From assembly GCA_022616085.1 (NCBI GenBank), contig JAKEFN010000078.1, forward strand, positions 1 to 7,320: 7,320 bases of DNA, given 5' to 3'. Of this stretch, positions 1 to 4,981 are shown in pieces (positions within the stretch are counted from its first letter, which is position 1; each line of letters begins with the position of its first letter). This DNA is from a bacterium. GTDB lineage: Bacteria; Patescibacteriota; Minisyncoccia; Phycocordibacterales; JAKEFN01. The notes beneath the pieces were generated by a model. That model saw only the letters and a program-made list of their open reading frames with translations. It did no database searches and was not told where the DNA came from. Position numbers and translations under genes: made by a program.

Positions 1-50
1 ACTCAAAATATCAACAATATTCTTCGCTTTCCTCGCCGCATTTTCGCCTC
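1..50. repeat. Terminal direct repeat, left copy (identical to 7271-7320)
   Basis: These 50 bases match the last 50 bases of the window exactly and in the same orientation. The match begins at the first base and ends at the last base, which is what a circular contig with a k-mer overlap looks like. It could also be a real direct repeat shared by two copies of the surrounding element. The two cannot be separated from the sequence alone. Confidence 0.97.
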
Positions 51-103
51 GCACCATGAATTCTCGCTACGTCAATAGTTTTTTCACAAGCTCTAGACAT
101 CGT
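1..103. mobile_element. Right-hand part of a MITE-like inverted-repeat element
   Basis: Read on the minus strand from 93, the sequence GAGCTTGTGAAAAAAC... matches the left arm starting at 7204 in 19 of 23 positions, both ending in TTGAC. GAATTCATG follows closely in both arms, offset by one base. A TA dinucleotide flanks both arms (94-95 and 7202-7203), which would fit an IS630/mariner-type MITE of 160 bp. However, the inverted match resumes outside it (ACGATGTCTAGA against ACGAAGTCTAGA, 11 of 12, with a 5-base indel between), so the true edge may be 103. No transposase is present. Family assignment is inference. Confidence 0.5.
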
Positions 104-128
104 AAGTCCAGAATTTTTGTCAAAGCAA

Positions 129-153
129 AATATCAAGGTTTAACCTTGATATT
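129..153 (-). terminator. Hairpin overlapping the stop codon of the GT4 gene
   Basis: This is a perfect 12-bp inverted repeat, AATATCAAGGTT, one base, then AACCTTGATATT. On the minus strand it is followed by TTGCTTTG, a broken T-rich tract. The TGA stop (133-135) lies in the downstream arm, so the last codons of the gene form one side of the stem. The T tract is interrupted, so termination may be inefficient. Confidence 0.6.
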
Positions 154-1308
154 CTCATAGATCTCAAGCGTCTCGCGTGCCATTCGTTCAAGAGAGAAGC
201 GGCGTTTGATGCGTTTCTTGAGCTCTTCGCCGAATTTTTCGCTTATACTCGCGTCAAGCATGATATATTCAAGCGCGCGGGCGATCTCTTTGGCGTTTTC
301 GGGACGGACGAGGATGCCGGAACGCATATCGTCTATGATTTCAGGAATGCCCCCAACAGCCGATGCGACAACGGGAAGTCCCGCCCGGCCGGCTTCAAGT
401 ATCGCATAGGGAAGACCTTCTTTGACCGAAGGAAATGTAAAAATGTTAAACGCGGAGAGAAGCTCTTCCGGATTTTCTTTATGTCCGACGAGAAATACAT
501 TTTCGGCAAGACCTTTTTCTGCAATGAGTTTTTCAAGACGCGCGCGCTCTTCTCCTTCGCCGATGATGACAAGAATCACATTGAGGTATTTTTTGTCATA
601 GATGATTTCACGCGCCGCTTCGATAAGAAAGGGAAGCCCTTTGTTTTTGTGAAGTTCGCTTATGGTTCCGAGCCATATCGTTTTCGGATGGAGAATATTT
701 TGCGAAAGGGCGGGGAGGAGGAGCTTCCGCGCTTCTTTTGCTTCTTTGAACGGGGCCGAGCGCACTCCATTATAAATGAGCGTTATTTTATTTTTGATAA
801 GCGGAAGTTTTGCGAGCTCGCTTCGCGTCGCCATGGAAACGGCAATGGTTTGGTCAGAAAGAGCGCAGATGATCCAATAAATGGTTTTGATGGCGCATTT
901 TTGAAAAATATTTCTTTTTTCTTCAAATGCAACGCCATGCGCCGTGAATATAATCTGCGGTCGCGCGCGGAACAACAGCCGTCCGGCAACAGCGCCCAGT
1001 CCCGCCGCCTTTGAACTGTTGACGTGTATTATGTCCGGGCGCTCATCGCGAAAGATTTTGAAGAGCGCGAAAAATGATTGCACATCGCGAACAATGTTCA
1101 TATCCCGTTCCATTGTTCCAATAGAAACGGTTTTTACGCCTGCCGTGTCAAGCTTCTGTTTCAGGATTCCCGCCCCTCCGAGAACGACGCTCACATCATA
1201 CGTTTTTTTTGGCATCGCAGTCGCAAGGTCGTATACATACCGCTGCGCGCCGCCGAAGTTGCTTTTGGTGATGATATAGAGAAGCTTGATTTTTTCGGGG
1301 TGTTCCAT
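133..1308 (-). CDS. Glycosyltransferase family 4 (GT-B fold), glycan chain extension
   Basis: The product is 391 aa, normal length for a GT4 retaining glycosyltransferase that moves a sugar from a nucleotide donor to a lipid-linked or protein acceptor at the inner face of the membrane. The N-terminal acceptor domain has a beta strand then SNFGGAQRY (residues 16-24), the glycine-rich loop of this family, and TAHG at 122-125 (His124). The C-terminal donor domain begins near LGTISELHKNKG (213-224), has IIGEGEE (248-254), and carries the E-x7-E signature in KEGLPYAILE (Glu297, Glu305) followed by GLPVVASAVGGIPEII. The ATG at 1308 has no Shine-Dalgarno but a perfect TATAAT lies 7 bases upstream, so the mRNA is probably leaderless. 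It diverges from the phosphotransferase gene. Donor and acceptor cannot be read from the sequence. Four longer antisense frames over this gene are shadows. Confidence 0.95.
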   Translation of the reverse strand: MEHPEKIKLLYIITKSNFGGAQRYVYDLATAMPKKTYDVSVVLGGAGILKQKLDTAGVKTVSIGTMERDMNIVRDVQSFFALFKIFRDERPDIIHVNSSKAAGLGAVAGRLLFRARPQIIFTAHGVAFEEKRNIFQKCAIKTIYWIICALSDQTIAVSMATRSELAKLPLIKNKITLIYNGVRSAPFKEAKEARKLLLPALSQNILHPKTIWLGTISELHKNKGLPFLIEAAREIIYDKKYLNVILVIIGEGEERARLEKLIAEKGLAENVFLVGHKENPEELLSAFNIFTFPSVKEGLPYAILEAGRAGLPVVASAVGGIPEIIDDMRSGILVRPENAKEIARALEYIMLDASISEKFGEELKKRIKRRFSLERMARETLEIYENIKVKP

Positions 1309-1315
1309 GTGAGAT

Positions 1316-1345
1316 ATTATATCGGGGAAAAGTTAAAAATGAAAA
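1316..1345 (-). promoter_or_regulatory. Promoter of the GT4 gene, leaderless geometry
   Basis: On the minus strand a perfect TATAAT (1321-1316) is followed by 7 bases and then the ATG at 1308, so transcription would start at or next to the initiation codon. Eighteen bases upstream is TTTTCA (1345-1340), a 4-of-6 match to the -35 consensus. The -35 lies inside one arm of the long inverted repeat of this spacer. Confidence 0.65.
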
Positions 1346-1433
1346 TTGAAAAAGTAGAGACGACAAAGGAAAATTTAAAGTTTTTTACTTTTACATTGAA
1401 GTTTTTACTTTTTCGTTTTTCTATTTTAACTTT
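1329..1433. repeat. Long imperfect inverted repeat in the divergent spacer
   Basis: Bases 1329-1356 (AAAGTTAAAAATG...AAAAAGTA) match the reverse complement of 1406-1433 in 24 of 28 positions, around a 49-base centre. The centre contains two more related words, GTTTTTTACTTTT and GTTTTTACTTTTT. The sequence is very AT-rich. The arms sit directly beside the -35 regions of the two divergent genes. It could be an operator, a cruciform, or simply low-complexity spacer of a kind common in small-genome bacteria. Confidence 0.7.
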
Positions 1434-1462
1434 TTGACATATCTCAAAAAATATAGTATTTC
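1434..1462 (+). promoter_or_regulatory. Promoter of the phosphotransferase gene
   Basis: A perfect TTGACA (1434-1439) is followed after 17 bases by TATTTC (1457-1462), a weak 3-of-6 -10 match. Seven bases then separate it from the GTG at 1470. The -10-to-start distance is the same as for the divergent GT4 gene (TATAAT, 7 bases, ATG), which supports a leaderless start at 1470. TATAGT at 1452 is a better -10 word but its 12-base spacing is too short. Confidence 0.5.
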
Positions 1463-1469
1463 TATTACC

Positions 1470-2825
1470 GTGCATTCACTTTATAAAAAAGAACCCTTAG
1501 TGCTTCTTTCGGGCGATATAGCGGCATTTCTCGTCGCGCTTTGGCTTTCGCTCCATGTGCGGTATTTCGCCGCGCCTGCGATTGACCTTTTTGCAACGCA
1601 TATTGTGCCATTTTCGTTTCTCTTTCTTGTCTGGATATTCGTATTTTATATCGCGGGCCTCTATGAGAGCCACACGCGGGTTTTCAAAAGCAGGCTCCCG
1701 GGAATTATTTTCAAGGCGCAAATCGTAAATACGGCGGTCGCGGCGGCATTTTTTTACGCGTTTCCGTTTTTCGGCATCACACCGAAAATCGTCCTCTTTA
1801 TTGATCTTTTTATCACGATTGCTCTTGTTTCAGCATGGAGACTTATTATCGTCCCGCATCTCGGATATGCGAAGAAGAGGCGTGTTCTTTTGATAGGAAC
1901 GGGAGACGATATGAAGCACCTTTCTCTCGAAGTAGCAGAGAATCCGCGCTACGGCTTCGATTGCCGCGGCATTATCGATTTGGAAACAGCCGGGGAACGC
2001 GAACTTCCGCATCTTCTCCGCCGTATGATGAGGGAAGAAAAATGCGCGGTTGTTGTCGTCAATTTTTCGAATCGCCGCGCCCAATCCGTTATGCATGCTC
2101 TCTACGAACATATTTTTGAAGGCGTCGCCTTTATTGATATGTCGCATTTCTACGAAAATATTTTTAATAGAATCCCGCTCTCCCTTATCGGCCACGGATG
2201 GGTGATTGAGAATATTTCTCTCCGTCCGCGGCGGACGTATGATATCTTGAAGCGCGGCATGGATATTCTTTTTTCAATCGTCCTCGGGGCCGTCTCTCTC
2301 GTTTTTTATCCCTTCGTGTATTTTGCAATCAAGTTCGACGACGGCGGCGCTCTTTTCATTCAACAGACGCGCATCGGCGAGCGCGGGAAGCATATCAAGC
2401 TTTATAAATTCAGAACTATGGCGTTTGACGATAAGGGCGAATATAAAAAAAGCGAGAGCGACAAGAATTATGTAACGCGCGTTGGCGCATTTCTTCGAAA
2501 AACCCGCATAGACGAGCTTCCCCAGCTTCTCAATGTTTTGAAGGGAGATATTTCATTGGTTGGTCCTCGGCCGGAGCTTCCGGAACTCGTGCGATCGTAT
2601 CGGGATGCCGTTTTGCATTACGAGGTGCGGCATATTATAAAGCCGGGGCTTTCGGGCTGGGCGCAGATTTACCACGAGGCGCATCCGCACCATGCCGAAG
2701 ATATCGAAGAAACAAAAAATAAACTTTCGTACGATCTCTATTATGTGAAAAACCGTTCGTTTTTTTTAGATATCCACATCGCGCTCAAAACCATTCGGAC
2801 GCTTCTCTCGCGAAGCGGGGCATGA
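1470..2825 (+). CDS. Polyprenyl-phosphate sugar-1-phosphate transferase (bacterial sugar transferase family)
   Basis: This is a membrane initiating enzyme that transfers sugar-1-phosphate from a UDP-sugar to undecaprenyl phosphate, the first step of glycan assembly. Numbered from the GTG at 1470 (451 aa), there are four hydrophobic helices (about 10-28, 45-64, 83-101, 106-128). A Rossmann-like domain starts with RRVLLIGTG (137-145), as in WbaP/CoA-binding_3-type proteins. The catalytic domain has KRGMDI (261-266), a membrane segment (265-286), KFRTM (313-317), the Asp-Glu dyad in RIDELPQ (Asp348, Glu349), GDISLVGPRPE (359-369) and KPGLSGWAQI (391-400). An in-frame TTG at 1434 would add 12 residues, but it is the start of a perfect -35 box, so I prefer GTG 1470. 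No Shine-Dalgarno is seen. The substrate sugar is unknown. It is the full-length large form, not a short PglC-like enzyme. Confidence 0.93.
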   Translation: MHSLYKKEPLVLLSGDIAAFLVALWLSLHVRYFAAPAIDLFATHIVPFSFLFLVWIFVFYIAGLYESHTRVFKSRLPGIIFKAQIVNTAVAAAFFYAFPFFGITPKIVLFIDLFITIALVSAWRLIIVPHLGYAKKRRVLLIGTGDDMKHLSLEVAENPRYGFDCRGIIDLETAGERELPHLLRRMMREEKCAVVVVNFSNRRAQSVMHALYEHIFEGVAFIDMSHFYENIFNRIPLSLIGHGWVIENISLRPRRTYDILKRGMDILFSIVLGAVSLVFYPFVYFAIKFDDGGALFIQQTRIGERGKHIKLYKFRTMAFDDKGEYKKSESDKNYVTRVGAFLRKTRIDELPQLLNVLKGDISLVGPRPELPELVRSYRDAVLHYEVRHIIKPGLSGWAQIYHEAHPHHAEDIEETKNKLSYDLYYVKNRSFFLDIHIALKTIRTLLSRSGA

Positions 2826-2848
2826 GAATTTACGATTGAGAATGTGTG

Positions 2849-2877
2849 ATTTACGAATGGGTCAACTTGACGTAAAT
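2849..2877. repeat. Nested palindrome over the -35 of the 109-aa gene
   Basis: GTCAA-C-TTGAC (2861-2871) is a perfect 5+5 palindrome whose right half is the -35 box. ATTTACG (2849-2855) and CGTAAAT (2871-2877) form an outer inverted pair. TTTACGA also recurs directly at 2829 and 2850. It could be an operator, but the spacing of the outer pair around the inner one is not symmetric. Confidence 0.4.
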
Positions 2878-2895
2878 GTGAATTTTGTCTATATT
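2867..2895 (+). promoter_or_regulatory. Promoter of the 109-aa gene
   Basis: TTGACG (2867-2872), a 17-base spacer and TATATT (2890-2895) give 5 of 6 matches in each box with optimal spacing. The expected start near 2902 leaves a leader of roughly 27 bases that contains the Shine-Dalgarno. This is the most canonical sigma-70-type promoter in the window. Confidence 0.8.
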
Positions 2896-2915
2896 TATCA
2901 GCACGTCTAACCAGA

Positions 2916-2922
2916 GAGGAGG
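2916..2922 (+). promoter_or_regulatory. Strong Shine-Dalgarno of the 109-aa gene
   Basis: GAGGAGG, within AGAGGAGGA, sits 6 bases before the ATG at 2929. It fixes the start, and it contrasts with the glycan genes on both sides, which have no comparable site. Confidence 0.85.
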
Positions 2923-2928
2923 ACGGTT

Positions 2929-3258
2929 ATGTCTGCCGAGAGTCTTGGAGTATTGTTGGAAAACACGAAAAAAAAAGTTGAAGCCTTTAACGAAAAGAAA
3001 GCAAAAGTTGAGAGCCTTTTCAATAGGCTCGGTGCGCTTGTTTTGGAGTACTCCGAAGTTTATAAGCATATTTCCAGAGACCAGATATTAGACGAACTCT
3101 TCAGACAAGAGGTAGAGGAAGTGTCTGTTTATAGAGGGCCAAGAATATCAGACCTAAGAATGGATTTCTTGGGCAGTATGGAACTGGGATCGCCTTTCGT
3201 TGAGGGCGACAAAATAGAGATTATTTTTTACAGAGGACGGACCGAGGTTTATTATTGA
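2929..3258 (+). CDS. Unrecognised 109-aa protein with N-terminal coiled coil
   Basis: I do not recognise this protein. Residues about 5-45 (ENTKKKVEAFNEKKAKVESL and onward) are charged and heptad-like, predicting a helix or coiled coil. The C-terminal half ends in short strand-like stretches (VEEVSVYRG, DKIEIIFYRG, TEVYY), with YRG occurring twice. No signal peptide or membrane helix is present, so it is probably cytosolic. It is a complete transcription unit: near-consensus promoter, strong Shine-Dalgarno, and a hairpin terminator 27 bases after the stop. Its eight arginine codons are six AGA, one AGG and one CGG, with no CGC or CGT, whereas flanking genes use CGC heavily. That, and its independent signals, suggest separate acquisition or different expression rather than membership of the glycan operon. 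Confident it is expressed; function unknown. Confidence 0.85.
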   Translation: MSAESLGVLLENTKKKVEAFNEKKAKVESLFNRLGALVLEYSEVYKHISRDQILDELFRQEVEEVSVYRGPRISDLRMDFLGSMELGSPFVEGDKIEIIFYRGRTEVYY

Positions 3259-3285
3259 ACTTTACGCATACATACATACAGTTAC

Positions 3286-3309
3286 AACTGCCTTATCGGC
3301 AGTTTTTTT
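3286..3309 (+). terminator. Intrinsic terminator of the 109-aa gene
   Basis: AACTGCC, loop TTATC, GGCAGTT form a perfect 7-bp stem running into seven T residues (3303-3309). This is a standard Rho-independent terminator and isolates the 109-aa gene from the epimerase gene downstream. Confidence 0.92.
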
Positions 3310-3383
3310 GCGTCTGGTGGAGATTAGTCGTCAATCGGCAATTGAAAACTTTATTCCGCAACCATTTGCTTCATTTCGTGGTT

Positions 3384-3389
3384 TATAAT
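3384..3389 (+). promoter_or_regulatory. -10 box upstream of the epimerase gene
   Basis: A perfect TATAAT lies 14 bases before the ATG at 3404, predicting a leader of only about 7 bases. No good -35 is found at 16-18 bases upstream (ACCATT region) and there is no extended -10 TG, so this is a partial promoter call. A new promoter is expected here because a terminator precedes it. Confidence 0.5.
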
Positions 3390-3403
3390 AAGGTAAACAT
3401 ATT

Positions 3404-4330
3404 ATGAAAAACGTCAAAAAAATGGTCGTTACCGGCGGGGCGGGGTTTATCGGCTCCCATATAGTGGACGAGCTTTTTAAACGCCGTTTTGACGTGCATG
3501 TGGCGGATGTGCATGTCGTGGATAACCTCGCCGCGGGTAAAAAAGAAAACGTCAATCCCCGCGCTGTTTTTCATGAAGCGGATGTGCGTGATTATGATGC
3601 GCTTCTTGATATTTTTGACGGCGCGGATGTTGTCTTTCATCAAGCCGCGCTTCCGCGCGTTGAGTATTCGATCAAACACCCTGTCGAGACGAATGAAGTT
3701 AACATCGGCGGGACGCTCAATGTCCTTCACGCCGCCAAGGAAGCGGGTGTGCGGCGCGTCGTATATGCGGGATCAAGTTCAGCGTATGGCGACCAAGAAA
3801 TACTTCCGCTTGTGGAGACAATGCCGACAAATCCTTTAAGCCCTTATGGCCTTCAGAAGCATGTGGGCGAGCTTTATGCGCGCGTTTGGAGCGCGGTGCA
3901 CGGGCTTGAGACGGTTTCACTTCGTTATTTCAATGTTTACGGCCCCGGTATGGACCCGAATGGCGCGTATGCTCTCGTTATTGCGAAATTTCTGAAGCAG
4001 CGCGCGGACAGAAGGCCGATTACGATAACAGGAGACGGAGAGCAAACGCGCGATTTTACGCATATTAAGGATGTTGTAGACGCGAATCTTCGCGCCGCTT
4101 TTTCGGACCGCGTCGGCCGCGGAGAGATCATAAATATCGGAGCGGGCAGAGGTGTTTCGGTCGGGAGAATCGCGGAGCTTATCGGCGGGCCTGTGGAATA
4201 CATACCCGCGCGTTTGGAGCCGAAACATACCGCCGCGGATAATTCTCTCGCGCGAAAACTCCTTGGGTGGGAACCGACTATAACTATCGAAGAAGGGATA
4301 GAAGAACTCAAAAAACAATATATTACATAA
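3404..4330 (+). CDS. NAD-dependent nucleotide-sugar epimerase/dehydratase (extended SDR, UDP-glucose 4-epimerase-like)
   Basis: The product is 308 aa, typical of GalE-type extended SDRs that interconvert UDP- or other nucleotide-hexoses in the cytosol to supply glycan donors. The NAD-binding glycine motif is TGGAGFIGSH (10-19). The beta-2 acidic residue leading into DNLAAGKKENV is Asp40. The catalytic set is SSSAYG (124-129) and Y-x3-K at Tyr148/Lys152 in PYGLQKHVGE. RYFNVYGP (174-181), GDGEQTRDFTH (210-220) and the C-terminal LGWEPTITIEEGI are family landmarks. Oddly, residues 30-39 read DVHVADVHVV, an apparent five-codon tandem duplication in the beta-2 strand, where relatives have one copy. 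The start at 3404 is the first in frame after the -10 box; ATG 3422 is an alternative that would still leave the glycine motif intact. Substrate (Glc/Gal, GlcNAc/GalNAc or a dehydratase reaction) cannot be assigned. Confidence 0.93.
   Translation: MKNVKKMVVTGGAGFIGSHIVDELFKRRFDVHVADVHVVDNLAAGKKENVNPRAVFHEADVRDYDALLDIFDGADVVFHQAALPRVEYSIKHPVETNEVNIGGTLNVLHAAKEAGVRRVVYAGSSSAYGDQEILPLVETMPTNPLSPYGLQKHVGELYARVWSAVHGLETVSLRYFNVYGPGMDPNGAYALVIAKFLKQRADRRPITITGDGEQTRDFTHIKDVVDANLRAAFSDRVGRGEIINIGAGRGVSVGRIAELIGGPVEYIPARLEPKHTAADNSLARKLLGWEPTITIEEGIEELKKQYIT
3491..3520 (+). repeat. 15-base in-frame tandem duplication inside the epimerase gene
   Basis: GACGTGCATGTGGCG (3491-3505) is followed at once by GATGTGCATGTCGTG (3506-3520), identical in 12 of 15 positions. 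It encodes DVHVA then DVHVV. Two differences change or could change codons and one is silent, so the event is not very recent or is chance similarity in a valine-rich strand. Confidence 0.65.
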
Positions 4331-4353
4331 AAAAGGCCGGATTACTCCGGCTT
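4328..4353 (-). terminator. Hairpin terminator between convergent genes, stronger on the minus strand
   Basis: GCCGGA, loop TTAC, TCCGGC (4336-4351) is a perfect 6-bp GC-rich stem, extendable by a G-T and an A-T pair. Reading the minus strand it runs into six T residues (A-tract 4329-4334). On the plus strand the following TTGGTTTG is only a weak T tract, so it may act poorly for the epimerase. The stop codon of the minus gene (4342-4344) lies in the loop, and the epimerase stop is only 11 bases away. Confidence 0.88.
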
Positions 4354-4665
4354 GGTTTGAATGCTTTGGCTTTTGTCTTTTTCATCGGCGCGAGTCCAGT
4401 ATTTCCAGACCAAATACCAAAAGATTATTCCACCAGCGATATTTATGACAATGATTTTTGGAGCAAGTATCGCGCTCCCGATAAGAATGAATAGCCATCC
4501 GATCTTTTTTTTCAGTTTTCGTTTCGGGAGAGCGAATGAGAAAAATTTGAAGGGTTCCATTTTTTTTCCTACGAAATCTCCAAATCGCGGCACGAGAACG
4601 GTTATGCCAACAAATACCACATAAATCCCGAATACAAACGCCAAAAAGTTAATTCCAATAATCAC
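4342..4665 (-). CDS. Small membrane protein, 107 aa, unknown function
   Basis: I do not recognise a family. The chain has a hydrophobic helix at 2-25, a basic middle section with KRKLKKK (48-54), a long hydrophobic region at 55-88 that could be two helices broken at APK (68-70), and a charged tail from TRADEKDK. It is predicted as an integral membrane protein with a cytoplasmic basic loop. The start is GTG at 4665: GGAGG ends 7 bases upstream, good spacing. An ATG four bases before it is out of frame and stops after six codons. It is the second gene of a minus-strand pair, 12 bases after the 59-aa gene, whose stop overlaps its ribosome-binding region, which suggests translational coupling. 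A hairpin terminator overlaps its stop. It interrupts the run of glycan genes on the opposite strand; any functional link with them is unproven. Confidence 0.8.
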   Translation of the reverse strand: MIIGINFLAFVFGIYVVFVGITVLVPRFGDFVGKKMEPFKFFSFALPKRKLKKKIGWLFILIGSAILAPKIIVINIAGGIIFWYLVWKYWTRADEKDKSQSIQTKPE

Positions 4666-4670
4666 TCATG

Positions 4671-4696
4671 TACCTCCTTACTTTACCTCCTTACTT
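4671..4696 (-). repeat. Perfect 13-base tandem repeat carrying two Shine-Dalgarno sequences
   Basis: TACCTCCTTACTT occurs twice in a row (4671-4683 and 4684-4696). On the minus strand each copy contains AAGGAGGT. The inner copy is at the right distance from the GTG at 4665. The outer copy lies within the last codons of the 59-aa gene. Copy-number change by slippage would alter both the coding end of one gene and the ribosome loading site of the next. Confidence 0.9.
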
Positions 4697-4857
4697 CGGT
4701 TTGTTGTCTTTTCGCACACGCACGGTGTGGTTGAAGGGACTTCGTATTTTGATATGTCGCTTCTGGCGAGGTCGTAGCCCATAAAAACGCCAAGTCCCAC
4801 AAAAAAACTTGCGAGAAAAAAGTAGAGCGCCATGGCGCGACTTTTGCTCATCGGCAT
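4678..4857 (-). CDS. 59-aa single-helix membrane protein with a C-terminal CxC, unknown function
   Basis: This small gene is easily missed because of its length. On the minus strand an ATG at 4857 opens 59 codons ending in TAA (4680-4678). It has an excellent Shine-Dalgarno (AAAGGAGGA, 8 bases before ATG) and a promoter upstream. The product has a basic N terminus (MPMSKSRAM), one hydrophobic helix at about 9-28 (LYFFLASFFVGLGVFMGY within it), then a roughly 30-residue polar tail containing TPCVCEK (Cys46, Cys48). The positive-inside rule predicts the tail, with the cysteine pair, outside the membrane, where it could bind metal or form a disulfide; that is inference. The last residues (RSKEVK) are encoded by one copy of the 13-base tandem repeat. 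It forms a bicistronic unit with the 107-aa membrane protein. No family recognised. Confidence 0.75.
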   Translation of the reverse strand: MPMSKSRAMALYFFLASFFVGLGVFMGYDLARSDISKYEVPSTTPCVCEKTTNRSKEVK

Positions 4858-4865
4858 TTCAAAGT

Positions 4866-4870
4866 CCTCC
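4866..4870 (-). promoter_or_regulatory. Shine-Dalgarno of the 59-aa gene
   Basis: On the minus strand GGAGG, within AAAGGAGGA, lies 8 bases before the ATG at 4857. It is the main reason to accept such a short gene. Confidence 0.8.
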
Positions 4871-4883
4871 TTTTGCTATCCCG

Positions 4884-4911
4884 TTTATACCGCATGAGGC
4901 AATTTTGTCAA
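4884..4911 (-). promoter_or_regulatory. Promoter of the small membrane-protein pair
   Basis: On the minus strand a perfect TTGACA (4911-4906), a 16-base spacer and TATAAA (4889-4884) are followed by a short leader holding the Shine-Dalgarno. Its -35 faces the ligase promoter -35 with 9 bases between them. Confidence 0.78.
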
Positions 4912-4920
4912 TTCGCATGT

Positions 4921-4949
4921 TTGACCTCACGATATAGGCATAGTATCTT
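4921..4949 (+). promoter_or_regulatory. Promoter of the O-antigen ligase/TPR gene
   Basis: TTGACC (4921-4926), 17 bases, then TATCTT (4944-4949) give 5 of 6 and 4 of 6 matches. The expected transcription start, about 7 bases after the -10, lies beyond the ATG at 4952, so it favours the in-frame ATG at 4982 as the real start. Confidence 0.6.
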
Positions 4950-4981
4950 TAATGGAAAGACAAGATGGGTCCTCATGCGAT

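Noticed and set aside
481..1014. A 177-codon plus-strand frame opposite the GT4 gene.
   Set aside because: The minus-strand frame carries complete GT4 motifs; this one has no recognisable domain and no start signals, so it is an antisense shadow.
1434..1469. TTG at 1434 as the phosphotransferase start.
   Set aside because: It coincides with a perfect TTGACA -35 box, and GTG 1470 has the same -10 distance as the divergent gene. It is kept only as an alternative.
2826..2860. Direct TTTACGA words after the phosphotransferase gene as a CRISPR-like or regulatory array.
   Set aside because: There are only two short copies in AT-rich spacer, with no regular spacers or longer conserved unit.
3342..3347. 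TTGAAA as a -35 box for the epimerase promoter.
   Set aside because: It is 36 bases upstream of the TATAAT at 3384, far outside usable spacing.
4652..4669. ATG at 4669-4667 on the minus strand right after a Shine-Dalgarno.
   Set aside because: It is out of frame with the membrane protein and stops after six codons; the Shine-Dalgarno is better spaced for the GTG at 4665.
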